NCBI GenBank assembly: GCA_964591105.1
Contig: CAZPZR010000017.1
Location: forward strand, 1-29,973
DNA length: 29,973 bases
Direction of reading: 5' to 3'
Origin: CAZPZR01 sp964591105
Lineage (GTDB): Bacteria > Bacillota > Clostridia > Lachnospirales > Lachnospiraceae
The position numbers and the translations under genes were made by a program. Position 1 is the stretch's first letter. Each line of letters opens with the position of its first letter. The notes under the pieces are model-generated. The model had not been told where the DNA came from. It worked only from the letters and a program-made list of their open reading frames with translations, and did not search any database. Below are positions 16,741 through 24,969 of this stretch, piece by piece.

Positions 16741-16774
16741 AAAACCTTGGAGTTTTAACCCCAAGGTTTTTTTT
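16741..16774 (-). terminator. Terminator of the corrinoid methyltransferase operon
   Basis: AAAAACCTTGG (16741-16751) pairs with its complement ending in a T-run (plus strand) or A-run (minus strand), ten bases after the stop at 16784. Flanking A/T runs make it usable on both strands. Confidence 0.8.
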
Positions 16775-16783
16775 ATTTCATCT

Positions 16784-17653
16784 TTATTTCAAACGAACAC
16801 TCTTACAAATCCCATTATCTAATGTATAGTTGATGTTTTTAATACACATCTGTCCAAGGAACTTCGTTTTTCCAATCATCCATGCACAAGCTTCTCCATA
16901 GCGCATTGGTTCTGGAAGCTTAACATCTACAAATTCGGCACGATCTGTTCCGAGTAATGCAAATGTTGTCTTTGGACACAGCATAACTACCATATCGTCA
17001 CCTATCAGTTTTTCTACTTCTTTCAAGAAGTCGTAAGTGAAGTCTTCGACTACCTGCTCTGCCATCTTAGGTCCAAGGATATTTACCCCACCGGATGAAT
17101 CCGCATAACTGATCATATTCACTCCGTACTTCTGAGCTTCCTCAATGTACTTCAGGAGTTCTCTTCCGATTTTCCAGAATACTTCTTTCATCAGTTCTGG
17201 CTGTTTTCTCATTCCCTTGAACACATACTTCGCGTCAATCAGAACATTGAGTACTGTAAATGGACCTGCTACTTCCAGTACAACATTTTCACCTTTCTGG
17301 CGAAGTTTCTGACATGCAAGCAGCAATTCGTGGATTCTTCCACTGGAAAAATCCATCGATTGCAATTCTAAGAGTTCCTCTGGCTTTGTGCAGATATATT
17401 CTTTTGCTCTTGGACCGGTTTTGTCATTTCCATAATTAACAATTCCGCCCATCGCTTCTGCTTCTACCGTATGACAAAATGGAAGTTCGCAAAACGCTGC
17501 TCCATCTGTTTTCTTCAATGCTTCTGCTAAAGTCACCATCGTGTCGCAGTGTTTGTATGCATCTGGAAATGTCAAATCTAAGTCTTTTGTTACTTCTCCA
17601 CTGATTCCTGCTGAGTTATCATAAGTACATTTAAAATCTTTGATATCTCCCAT
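16784..17653 (-). CDS. URO-D-fold protein with degenerate zinc site
   Basis: A 289-residue member of the uroporphyrinogen decarboxylase/MtaA/CmuA superfamily, shorter than its two relatives in the cluster (344 and 363). Conserved fold features include FCELPFCHTVEAEAMGG (54-70), the VAGPFTVLNVL turn (128-138) and SYADSSGGVNILGPK (182-196), equivalent to the ISDPSGTGEILGPK segment of the upstream MtaA-like protein. The zinc ligand motif HxC is changed to Met224-Leu-Cys226, so the methyl-thiol chemistry of MtaA is doubtful; Cys270 might be a remaining ligand. It starts 17 bases after the RACo gene, with AGAGGAA before ATG 17653, and is the last gene of the operon. It may be a substrate-side methyltransferase, a chaperone for the corrinoid protein, or a non-catalytic paralogue. 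Confidence 0.82.
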   Translation of the reverse strand: MGDIKDFKCTYDNSAGISGEVTKDLDLTFPDAYKHCDTMVTLAEALKKTDGAAFCELPFCHTVEAEAMGGIVNYGNDKTGPRAKEYICTKPEELLELQSMDFSSGRIHELLLACQKLRQKGENVVLEVAGPFTVLNVLIDAKYVFKGMRKQPELMKEVFWKIGRELLKYIEEAQKYGVNMISYADSSGGVNILGPKMAEQVVEDFTYDFLKEVEKLIGDDMVVMLCPKTTFALLGTDRAEFVDVKLPEPMRYGEACAWMIGKTKFLGQMCIKNINYTLDNGICKSVRLK

Positions 17654-17670
17654 TTTGATTCCTCTTTTCT

Positions 17671-19467
17671 TTAAAACTGTGGGAAAATGAGACAATCAGA
17701 GAATAATCTTTCGTATCCTTCTGTTGCTCCAAGTTCCATATAATCCATATGGCTTGCAAGCTCTTCCATTTCACGTTTTGCCTGTGTTGACATCAATGCC
17801 ATATAAGCTCCGGTTTTTGAAGAGTTACCTACATATACTAGTTTGTCTTTTACTTCTTCTGGCAAGATACCTGTTCCTGTCAGACTGTCTGCTGGAAGAT
17901 GTGCACCAAACTGACCAGCGATCATTACTTTGTCCAAATCGTCCATCGTAATTCCTGCTTTGTTCAAAAGTGCAATAAATCCTGAAAGGATTGCACCTTT
18001 TGCAAGTTGAACCTGACGAACATCTCCCTGTGTGATCAGAAGCTGTTCTTCACCATCCACCATGATAAATTCACGTTTGATTCCATTTAACTGAAGCATT
18101 GGATAACGGTAATCTGTCTCATCCAATTTATTTTTCTTAATAAATGCTCCTTCTTTTCGAACAAGCCCAACTCTTAAGAGTTCTTTTACAACAGCGAGAA
18201 TTCCGCTTCCGCAGATACCACTTGGTTCTTCATCACCAATCACTTTCAGCTCAATACCATTTTCTGTGATTTTTACATCTTCAATGGCACCTTCTGCCGC
18301 ACGCATTCCTGAGCTGATGTTCATTCCTTCTAACGCAGGTCCTGCTGCACAAGAGCAGCAAAGAAGCTTACCGCCTTTGGAAAGAACAATCTCTCCATTT
18401 GTTCCGATATCGATGAACAGAACATTTTCTTTCTGTTTCTGAAGTTCACACACATATGCTCCTGCAACAATATCTGCACCGATGTAAGCAGATACAGAAG
18501 GCAGACAGTAGAGTCTTGCTCCTTTTGCAGCCTGTAATCCGATTTCAGATGCCAAGATGTCTTTTGCACCTGTAAACATTGGTGCATATGGTGCCTTTCC
18601 GATAGGAGTTGCATCTACACCTAATAAAGTGTGCATCATTGTACAGTTCGCACCTACGGCGATTTCATAAATATGTTCTTTCTGAACATTTGCTTTCTGG
18701 CATGCTTCTTCTAACATTGCATTGATAGAATCTACCAAAGCTTTCTGAAGATCCGCTACCCCTGTTTCCTTATGTTCAATTTCATAAGTAATTCTTGTCA
18801 GAACATCTAAGCCAAAATGTTTCTGCGCATTGATCATAGATGCACTAGCAAGTTCTTTTCCTGTAAGCATATCAATTACTGTACATACTACAGTCGTTGT
18901 ACCGATATCAATTGCTACACCGTAAAGCTTGTCTGTTGTGTCTCCTGATTCAACACCAATAACAGAATCGCCATGCAATACTGCTGTTGCCACACCTGGT
19001 TCAAATGCTGCTGCCATCAATGTATGAATCTCAAACTTTGTTGCACCAGTCTGTTCTTTCACTTGATCTTCGTATGGTGTCTGGTCACTCAGCGTTGGCT
19101 TACGGATCTCAATCACCTGTTTTTTCACATCAGTATCAAATTCGAACTCTGGTACATATCCAGAAGTGAGAACTTCGTGTTTTCTTTCTTTCTGAAGAAG
19201 TTCTACTTCCAAGTCTTCCGTTGGTTTTACAAGACAGGAAAGTCGAATTCCTGCCTTCAAATCAGTTTCACTGATCATTTTTACTTCTGTGGCACATGGC
19301 TCACTTACGTGGCCTCCACGAATTTTTACACGGCATTTTCCACATACGCCTTTTCCGTTACATGGATTATCCACAAAATATTTTTGTTCCAGGAGAAGTT
19401 CCAACAATGTTTTTCCAACTTCGTAGGAAAAAGATTCTCCGGATGGATATACAGTAATTAACGGCAT
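17671..19467 (-). CDS. RACo-type corrinoid activation/regeneration protein (2Fe-2S ferredoxin plus ASKHA domain)
   Basis: A 598-residue protein that reduces inactive Co(II) corrinoid to Co(I) at the cost of ATP, keeping the methyltransferase system alive. The N-terminal plant-type [2Fe-2S] domain has Cys36, Cys42 and Cys45 (CNGKGVCGKC) and Cys78. The C-terminal DUF4445/ASKHA part has DIGTTTVVCTV (after about residue 190), VGANCTMMHTLLG, FIDIGTNGEI, GICGSGILAVV and MIAGQFGAHLP. Length is normal for the family. Start ATG 19467 overlaps the stop of the MtaA-like gene by 10 bases (19458-19467) and is preceded by AAAGAGG, indicating translational coupling; the 27 upstream codons in the same frame are not used. 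Partner: the corrinoid protein two genes upstream. Confidence 0.92.
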   Translation of the reverse strand: MPLITVYPSGESFSYEVGKTLLELLLEQKYFVDNPCNGKGVCGKCRVKIRGGHVSEPCATEVKMISETDLKAGIRLSCLVKPTEDLEVELLQKERKHEVLTSGYVPEFEFDTDVKKQVIEIRKPTLSDQTPYEDQVKEQTGATKFEIHTLMAAAFEPGVATAVLHGDSVIGVESGDTTDKLYGVAIDIGTTTVVCTVIDMLTGKELASASMINAQKHFGLDVLTRITYEIEHKETGVADLQKALVDSINAMLEEACQKANVQKEHIYEIAVGANCTMMHTLLGVDATPIGKAPYAPMFTGAKDILASEIGLQAAKGARLYCLPSVSAYIGADIVAGAYVCELQKQKENVLFIDIGTNGEIVLSKGGKLLCCSCAAGPALEGMNISSGMRAAEGAIEDVKITENGIELKVIGDEEPSGICGSGILAVVKELLRVGLVRKEGAFIKKNKLDETDYRYPMLQLNGIKREFIMVDGEEQLLITQGDVRQVQLAKGAILSGFIALLNKAGITMDDLDKVMIAGQFGAHLPADSLTGTGILPEEVKDKLVYVGNSSKTGAYMALMSTQAKREMEELASHMDYMELGATEGYERLFSDCLIFPQF

Positions 19468-20492
19468 ATGTCCGTACCTCTTTCTTTCTCTAATGTTGCA
19501 AGCATTGCCTGAATGTTTGTAAGTGGTGACTTTGTTCCAAGTCCGCACGCTGGCGAAATAATATTAGAACCACTCTTCACGCAATGTTCTGTTAAAGCAG
19601 CAACTCTTTCCGGGTCACCAAACTCTAACGCATATGTACTTACATTTCCCATAAGTACTCGATTCCCAAGATTCTTTCTTGCTTCTTTCATTGGTACCAC
19701 AGAGTCAAAGCTTAACGCGTTACTCTTAACCATGTTGATCTGCTTATACACACTCTTCATCTGTCCACAGATATGTACGATTGTTCCCATCTTTTCATCC
19801 TGTAATCCATCTAACAGCATGTTCAAATATTTCACAGCAAATTCTTCGAAGAATTTTGGTCCAAGGATTTCTCCTGTACCACTTGGATCTGAAATTGCAA
19901 TTACATCTGCACCTGCATCGATCATTGCTCTTGCGAACTGAATGATTTCTTCTGTTACAAATGTCATATATTCGTGTGCCAATGCGTTTTTCTTACGTAA
20001 TTCTTTATAGAAATTTACTGGCTCAATAACAGAACTTGCAACACTTACAGGTCCTACGATATTTCCTACAATTGGTACATCAAGATTCTTCTCTTTTAAA
20101 ATCTTGATTGCGTCAATTACAACTTTTGCACGTCCTGTAGTAAGATCCATTGGGGACAATTTTTTCCAATCTGCAACTGTATCAATTGCATAAGCAGTTA
20201 CATGAGGTTCGTAGATTCTTGACCCCATCGTTACTTCTGCACCGAGTCCTTCTGCTTCAATTGTCATACAGAATGGAACACCTACATTTTCAAAGCATCC
20301 GTTCTGGTAACTTGCGTATGCAAGATCTGCCATCATCTGAGCATCTGTATGCGCTTCAGGCCATGTAATTCCTGACACATCCATAAGGTCGGTTGTAATC
20401 ATATTCATCATACCACCTGGGCAAATACATGCTGGGCGGTCTACTTCTTCCTGATGAAAAATCTTCTCTAATCTTTCTTTCCCTGTCAGCAA
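19458..20492 (-). CDS. MtaA/CmuA-type corrinoid methyltransferase (URO-D superfamily)
   Basis: A 344-residue soluble methyltransferase. The zinc triad expected for MtaA/MtbA enzymes is present: His240 and Cys242 in IVHICGQ and Cys316 in SPACGLGT. Upstream are VGNIVGPVSVASSVIEP and AISDPSGTGEILGPKFFEEF. In known systems such proteins transfer methyl from the methyl-corrinoid protein to a thiol or, in CmuA, from a small methylated substrate to the corrinoid. It begins with TTG (20490-20492), supported by AAGGAG 8 bases before; no ATG occurs at a sensible place. It starts about 20 bases after the corrinoid-protein stop and overlaps the RACo start, so stoichiometry is probably fixed by coupling. 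Whether it is the substrate-side or acceptor-side enzyme cannot be told from sequence. Confidence 0.9.
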   Translation of the reverse strand: MLTGKERLEKIFHQEEVDRPACICPGGMMNMITTDLMDVSGITWPEAHTDAQMMADLAYASYQNGCFENVGVPFCMTIEAEGLGAEVTMGSRIYEPHVTAYAIDTVADWKKLSPMDLTTGRAKVVIDAIKILKEKNLDVPIVGNIVGPVSVASSVIEPVNFYKELRKKNALAHEYMTFVTEEIIQFARAMIDAGADVIAISDPSGTGEILGPKFFEEFAVKYLNMLLDGLQDEKMGTIVHICGQMKSVYKQINMVKSNALSFDSVVPMKEARKNLGNRVLMGNVSTYALEFGDPERVAALTEHCVKSGSNIISPACGLGTKSPLTNIQAMLATLEKERGTDICR

Positions 20493-20511
20493 TTTTCTAT
20501 CTCCTTTTTCA

Positions 20512-21162
20512 CTATGCCATCAATGATTTTGCAAGTTTTACTGCTTCTACTGCATTTACAGAGTATCCGTCAGCACCGATTTCATCTGCAAATTTCTGAG
20601 AAATTGGGCTTCCGCCTACCATAACTTTTACATTGTCTCTGATTCCAGCTTCTTTCAGTTTTTCGATAACAACTCTCATTCCATCCATTGTTGTTGTCAT
20701 CAATGTAGACATACATACAAACTGTGCATCTACTTCTTTTGCTTTTTCTACGAATGCATCCAATGGAACGTCACGACCAAGGTCATACATTTCAAATCCT
20801 GCTGTATCTAACATGATTTTTACAAGGTTCTTACCAATATCGTGTGTATCCCCTTCTACAACACCGATTACGGCTCTTGGTTTTTCTATCCCGTCTTCTT
20901 CTGCTGGAAGGTGTGGTTTTAACACATCAAGTCCTGCGTACATTGCATCAGAGCAAAGTAATACGTCTGTTACAAAGTATTCTTCTGCATCGTATAAGTC
21001 AGAAGCTTTGTTCATTCCATCTACAAGTCCATCCATGATCCCGTCAAATGCAGGGTATCCAGCATCAATATATTCCTGGGCAACTTCTACCACTTCATCT
21101 TCTTCCATTTCTACAACACATTCTGATAATTTTGCTAATAATTCTTCTTTTGATCTTGCCAT
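20512..21162 (-). CDS. Corrinoid (B12-binding) methyltransferase protein, MtaC/MtbC/MttC type
   Basis: A 216-residue two-domain protein. An N-terminal helical cap (B12-binding-2, about 1-90) has LLAKLSECVVEMEEDEV and AYPAFDGIMDGL-like segments. It is followed by a Rossmann-like cobalamin domain with the base-off motif DTHDIGKN (105-112; His107 is the cobalt ligand), STLMTT near 152 and MVGGSPIS near 180. It carries the methyl group between the methyltransferases as methyl-Co(III). Strong AGGAGG site (21171-21176), 8 bases before ATG 21162. A separate promoter is visible upstream, so it may be transcribed independently of the CobW and NhaC genes as well as with them. Confidence 0.95.
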   Translation of the reverse strand: MARSKEELLAKLSECVVEMEEDEVVEVAQEYIDAGYPAFDGIMDGLVDGMNKASDLYDAEEYFVTDVLLCSDAMYAGLDVLKPHLPAEEDGIEKPRAVIGVVEGDTHDIGKNLVKIMLDTAGFEMYDLGRDVPLDAFVEKAKEVDAQFVCMSTLMTTTMDGMRVVIEKLKEAGIRDNVKVMVGGSPISQKFADEIGADGYSVNAVEAVKLAKSLMA

Positions 21163-21233
21163 TTCATTTTCCTCCTAGACATATAAATCTTATTCCCCGT
21201 TTGCAGATGTCACTGTATACACTTTCGTTCTTC

Positions 21234-21264
21234 ATTATAGTGTTTTCTAACAGATTCCTACCAA
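21234..21264 (-). promoter_or_regulatory. Internal promoter before the corrinoid-protein gene
   Basis: A perfect -10 TATAAT (21234-21239, minus strand) with TTGGTA (21259-21264) 19 bases upstream; the spacing is one to two bases longer than ideal. The palindrome TGCATATGCA (21280-21289) lies just upstream of the -35. Confidence 0.45.
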
Positions 21265-21308
21265 TTGATAATATGAATCTGCATATGCAATTTTTCTATA
21301 TATAATTT

Positions 21309-22247
21309 TTATTCCTCTCCGAAACTATATACAAATTTCCGAAGTTCTTTTTTATTCAATCCGCTTCCAATCACAATCACTCGATTCATTTCCTCTTTTG
21401 ATTCCTCAAGTTTTTCATAATTCTGAACGGACTTTGTATAATCGAAGTGCCAAGCCGCACCGTCTACCGCCGGCACGATTCCCTTCGCACGCAGCACTTG
21501 TCCATACACTTCTTCTCCAAATCCACAGAGCAATTCTTGAATCTCTTGTTCAGTCATTGCGTAGGAATCTTCTAATACTATACTGGAAAACACTTGATTT
21601 GTTGGGCTGAAAGCTATTTCCGGCTCTTCTTCAAAATGAACAGCTTCTTTATCTTCTGCCTGCACACCTGCATCCAGAATTGCAAGAAGTGCATCTTTCT
21701 CAAGTTCTCTCCAGTCTTCGTCATAAATCACTGCATGTGGATTCAGCTCTTTGATACATGCCACGCTCGCACTTTTTTCCTCTTCCGTTGCTACCTGAAG
21801 ATTACTTAACAGTACCACATTTGCACATGCAATCTGATCACTGTAAAACTGACCAAAATCCTCCGCGTACAACGCACAGTCACACGCATCTACGATAACA
21901 ATTTTATTTGTAATGTGAATCTCCATCTTATCTTTTGCTTTTTCACAAGCACTGACAACATCCGAAAGTTTTCCAACTCCCGATGGCTCAATCAAGATTC
22001 GATCTGGCGAATATTTATCCGCGATCTCCGCAATACCATCTTTCAAATCAATCGCCAAACTGCAGCAAATACATCCTGCGCTCAGTTCTTTTATCGGAAG
22101 ATCACCCTGAATCAGCGCACCGTCTAATTCTACTTCCCCAAATTCATTCTCAATGATAGCTGTTTTCCCCGGAAGAAGTGGAAAATATTTATTTAAAAAA
22201 GTTGTTTTCCCGGCTCCAAGAAAACCAGAGATAATTTGAATCTCCAT
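21309..22247 (-). CDS. CobW/COG0523-family GTPase (metal or cofactor insertase)
   Basis: A 312-residue G3E GTPase. Walker A is GFLGAGKT (8-15), the family CxCC metal motif is Cys59-Ile-Cys61-Cys62, and EPSGVG follows. The base-specificity motif, usually NKxD, appears as SNLQ, a degenerate version. The C-terminal CobW domain has the WHFDYT segment. These proteins deliver metals or help load metal cofactors. Next to a corrinoid protein and zinc-dependent methyltransferases, delivery of zinc or cobalt/corrinoid is the natural guess. Start ATG 22247 has GGAGGAA (22254-22260) in front; the five upstream codons fall within that ribosome site. Relatives sit in many corrinoid methyltransferase clusters. 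Confidence 0.88.
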   Translation of the reverse strand: MEIQIISGFLGAGKTTFLNKYFPLLPGKTAIIENEFGEVELDGALIQGDLPIKELSAGCICCSLAIDLKDGIAEIADKYSPDRILIEPSGVGKLSDVVSACEKAKDKMEIHITNKIVIVDACDCALYAEDFGQFYSDQIACANVVLLSNLQVATEEEKSASVACIKELNPHAVIYDEDWRELEKDALLAILDAGVQAEDKEAVHFEEEPEIAFSPTNQVFSSIVLEDSYAMTEQEIQELLCGFGEEVYGQVLRAKGIVPAVDGAAWHFDYTKSVQNYEKLEESKEEMNRVIVIGSGLNKKELRKFVYSFGEE

Positions 22248-22299
22248 CGCAAGTTCCTCCAATCATTCTATAAACTCTATATACATCTTATAGTAGAAA

Positions 22300-22319
22300 A
22301 GCAGGCCTTTCGACCTGCT
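22300..22319 (-). terminator. Weak hairpin after the URO-D methyltransferase gene
   Basis: AGCAGG (22300-22305) pairs with CCTGCT (22314-22319); on the minus strand TTTTCT follows. The short stem suggests partial termination or processing between the methyltransferase gene (stop 22328) and the CobW gene (start 22247). Confidence 0.5.
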
Positions 22320-22327
22320 CCCCGCAT

Positions 22328-23419
22328 TTATGAGAATAATATATCTTTGTTAATTGGATATCTACCAAAAATTCTTGCTGCATCCATAAGTGCCTGCATG
22401 TTTTCCTTCGGTGTAAATACCGGAGTCTGGCAACCAGATGTAAGTACAAATCCTTTTGGTGAATCATATCCTTTACGAATACATTCTTTCGCAGAACGAA
22501 GTACATCCTGTGGTGTTCCATATCTCATAACTTCTACTGGTGGAACATTTCCCTGGATACACATGTGTGGTCCAAGAATTTCTTTTGCTTCTTCGATATC
22601 TTCTACGTTATCAAGTCCGAATGTTCCGATTCCTGTTTCATTTAACATTCCCCAAAGCTTCTTACTTGTTCCGCAGATATGTAATCCACAACCGCCACCA
22701 TTCTGTTTGATGTGATCCACATTTTTCTGGAAATATGGAAGTGAGAATTCTTTATACTGTTTCACACTGATCAGTGATGTGGAACTTACTGGATCCGCAA
22801 ATCCAATTCCTACACCAATCTCAAGTAATCTGTCGATGTATCTGTTATTGTTTTCCACAATGATTTCCATCAACTGTTTTACTTTTTCAGGAGACTTTCT
22901 TGTCCCAATCAGAAGTTCTTCCGTTCCGACTGCCATTGCTGCAATCGTAAATGGTCCTGTAACTGTAGCACTTACTGGTACTTTATCACCAAGTTTTTTC
23001 TTCACAAGTTCAACACCCTTTAAGATAATCGGAAGTCTTCCATCTTTTTCAATGTCAACAAGTTTCGCATGTTCTGCATCTTTCAATGAAAGTGCAGGTT
23101 TTTCTAATAATGCTACACTGTAATCAGAATATTTTACTTTTGCTCCCATAGCTTCTGCCATACCACGAAGTGTACAAGACACACCCGCTCCGTCAGAGTG
23201 GAAGTTTTCATAAATATATTCCTCAAGCTCACACATTTTTTCTGCTGAATGATAATATTCTTTCAATGTGCAGTTAATCATTGGCGCTAATGTCTCACCT
23301 GTATCCAGGCAACACATAATACGATCAACTTCTTTACCTTCAGAAAGAAGTTGATCACGCTCGATTGCTGTAAGCTCGTCTTTTTTTATTTCTAAACCAT
23401 TAAGATATTTTTCAATCAT
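22328..23419 (-). CDS. URO-D-superfamily corrinoid methyltransferase
   Basis: A 363-residue methyltransferase-like protein with a complete HxC...C zinc site: His247 and Cys249 in GLHICGTS and Cys330 in LTSGCQTPVF. It also has VTGPFTIAAMAVG (153-165), GFADPVSSTSLIS (206-218) and CIQGNVPPVEVMRYGT (287-302). The N-terminal 110 residues hold extra cysteines (36-37, 50, 63, 82) not found in the MtaA-like paralogue and might recognise the substrate. It follows the NhaC gene by 16 bases and has AGAGGCG before ATG 23419, so transporter and enzyme are co-transcribed. This pairing makes it the best candidate for the substrate:corrinoid methyltransferase. Known uses of this superfamily include methanol, methylamine, methylthiol and chloromethane systems; the real substrate is unknown. 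Confidence 0.88.
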   Translation of the reverse strand: MIEKYLNGLEIKKDELTAIERDQLLSEGKEVDRIMCCLDTGETLAPMINCTLKEYYHSAEKMCELEEYIYENFHSDGAGVSCTLRGMAEAMGAKVKYSDYSVALLEKPALSLKDAEHAKLVDIEKDGRLPIILKGVELVKKKLGDKVPVSATVTGPFTIAAMAVGTEELLIGTRKSPEKVKQLMEIIVENNNRYIDRLLEIGVGIGFADPVSSTSLISVKQYKEFSLPYFQKNVDHIKQNGGGCGLHICGTSKKLWGMLNETGIGTFGLDNVEDIEEAKEILGPHMCIQGNVPPVEVMRYGTPQDVLRSAKECIRKGYDSPKGFVLTSGCQTPVFTPKENMQALMDAARIFGRYPINKDILFS

Positions 23420-23435
23420 ATTTTCGCCTCTAAAT

Positions 23436-24740
23436 TTATGCTTTCTTTCTCTTTCCTACTACGAAGATTGAAGCCATTGCTACGATTGCTACAATGTACT
23501 GGTACCAGCAAAATGAAATTACCTGGAATGGACTATCCAAGTTTTCAATCAATGCGCAAGCAAACAGAATCTGTGCCCCGTATGGAATAATTCCTTGAAA
23601 TATACAGGAAAAAATGTCAAGAATGGAGGCTGTTCTCTTTGGATCCACATCATATTCTTCACTTAATTCTTTTGCTACTGGTCCTGTGATAAGAATAGCT
23701 ACCGTGTTATTCGCTGTTGCAATATCAGCAAGTGAAGCCATTGCTGCAATACCAATTTCCGCAGATTTTCTATCCTTAATAACTTTTCTAATTTTCTGAA
23801 GTACCCATTCGATTCCACCTTCTTGCTGAACCATATAAGCAATTCCTCCCATCAGCATAGAAAGAAGAAAAATTTCAAACATTCCCGTGAACCCTGAGTA
23901 AATGTGGTTTGTCCACTCTAATACTGTAAATGCTCCCATTCCGATTCCGATAACTCCTGAAAGAAGGATACCTCCCACAAGAACCACGAATACATTTAAT
24001 CCTACCAAGGATGCTACAAGTACAAACAAATATGGGATTGTTTTAATAACGCTGAATGAGTATTCTACGGCTTCTGGTGGCACATCTGGTCTACCAAACA
24101 CTAGAAGCAACACAATTGTAATAATTGCTGCTGGAATAACAATTCTAAAGTTTGCTTTGAACTTGTCTTTCATTTCCACTCCCTGTGTTCTTGTTGCAGC
24201 GATTGTTGTATCTGAAATCATCGATAAGTTATCGCCAAGCATAGAACCACTAATTGTAGCACCTACCATAAGGAATGTATTCACACCCGAAGCCTCTGCT
24301 AGTCCAAGAGCAATTGGTACAACTGCTGTCACTGTTCCTACAGATGTTCCTGTTGCGAGCCCGATGAATCCAGAAATAACGAACACACCTGCCGCGATAA
24401 ACTGCGATGGGATAACAGACATACCAAGATTTACAACTGCGTCGACACCCCCCATTGCACTGGACACGGATGTAAATGCACCTGCGAACAAGAAGATGAA
24501 GCACATGATCATAACATCTGTCTGTCCACACCCTTTTAAAAATACATCTAATTTGTCATTAATTTTCCCTTTAAACAATACAAATGCCGAAATAGCTCCA
24601 ACAACAGCTGCTACTGGTGTTGGAAGCTGATAAAATGCCATCTCCACACCCTGGATCTCAAGTACGATACCTGTAACAAGATATACAACTACAAATATTC
24701 CGAAAGGAATCAATGCTTTTCCATTACCTTTTTTCCCCAT
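23436..24740 (-). CDS. NhaC-family Na+/H+ antiporter-like transporter
   Basis: A 434-residue integral membrane protein with about 11-12 hydrophobic segments. Family signatures are GLATGTSVGTVTAVVPIALG (about 127-146) and MLGDNLSMISDTTIAATRTQG (about 167-187), plus ADIATANNTVAILITGP in the second half. Members exchange Na+ and H+, and some move organic acids (malate/lactate type). As the first gene of the methyltransferase operon it may import the methylated substrate or export a demethylated product; this is contextual inference. GGAGAGAGAAT precedes ATG 24740. Confidence 0.9.
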   Translation of the reverse strand: MGKKGNGKALIPFGIFVVVYLVTGIVLEIQGVEMAFYQLPTPVAAVVGAISAFVLFKGKINDKLDVFLKGCGQTDVMIMCFIFLFAGAFTSVSSAMGGVDAVVNLGMSVIPSQFIAAGVFVISGFIGLATGTSVGTVTAVVPIALGLAEASGVNTFLMVGATISGSMLGDNLSMISDTTIAATRTQGVEMKDKFKANFRIVIPAAIITIVLLLVFGRPDVPPEAVEYSFSVIKTIPYLFVLVASLVGLNVFVVLVGGILLSGVIGIGMGAFTVLEWTNHIYSGFTGMFEIFLLSMLMGGIAYMVQQEGGIEWVLQKIRKVIKDRKSAEIGIAAMASLADIATANNTVAILITGPVAKELSEEYDVDPKRTASILDIFSCIFQGIIPYGAQILFACALIENLDSPFQVISFCWYQYIVAIVAMASIFVVGKRKKA

Positions 24741-24786
24741 ATTCTCTCTCCATTAAATCAGAATTTTTCTAAATAATATAAAATTC

Positions 24787-24815
24787 AATTTAACATTAGA
24801 CTATAGTTTAATCAA
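24787..24815 (-). promoter_or_regulatory. Possible promoter of the methyltransferase operon
   Basis: On the minus strand TTGATT (24810-24815) and TAAATT (24787-24792) are 17 bases apart, each matching 4 of 6 consensus positions. The region is AT-rich, so other choices are possible. Two related 18-mers lie about 65-105 bases further upstream. Confidence 0.35.
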
Positions 24816-24880
24816 GCAAAATCCGATAAATTCCTATCGCTTTTTTAATATATTTCCATTTATAGATTTAATGAATATGT

Positions 24881-24920
24881 CATTTGGGTACAGGGCATAT
24901 TGCATTTTGGTACACCCCAT
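24881..24920. repeat. Two similar 18-bp sites 22 bp apart, upstream of the methyltransferase operon
   Basis: CATTTGGGTACAGGGCAT (24881-24898) and CATTTTGGTACACCCCAT (24903-24920) agree at 14 of 18 positions and are spaced by two helical turns. They are a plausible tandem activator site for the nhaC-led operon. Confidence 0.45.
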
Positions 24921-24924
24921 TTGC

Positions 24925-24969
24925 AAATTTAGGACGTAGCCTTTTTCAAAAAGGCTACGTCCTAAATTT
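24925..24969 (-). terminator. 22-bp perfect inverted repeat overlapping the permease stop codon
   Basis: Two 22-base arms (24925-24946 and 24948-24969) are exact complements with one base between them. The outer end overlaps the stop codon of the ABC permease (24968-24970). It is a very stable hairpin, but on the minus strand the following bases hold only a short T-run, so it is an atypical terminator. Confidence 0.7.

Noticed and set aside
24741..24967. Cobalamin riboswitch before the corrinoid operon
   Set aside because: I could not find a B12-box-like conserved core or the multi-branched layout in this 227-base gap; only repeats, a hairpin and a weak promoter are visible.
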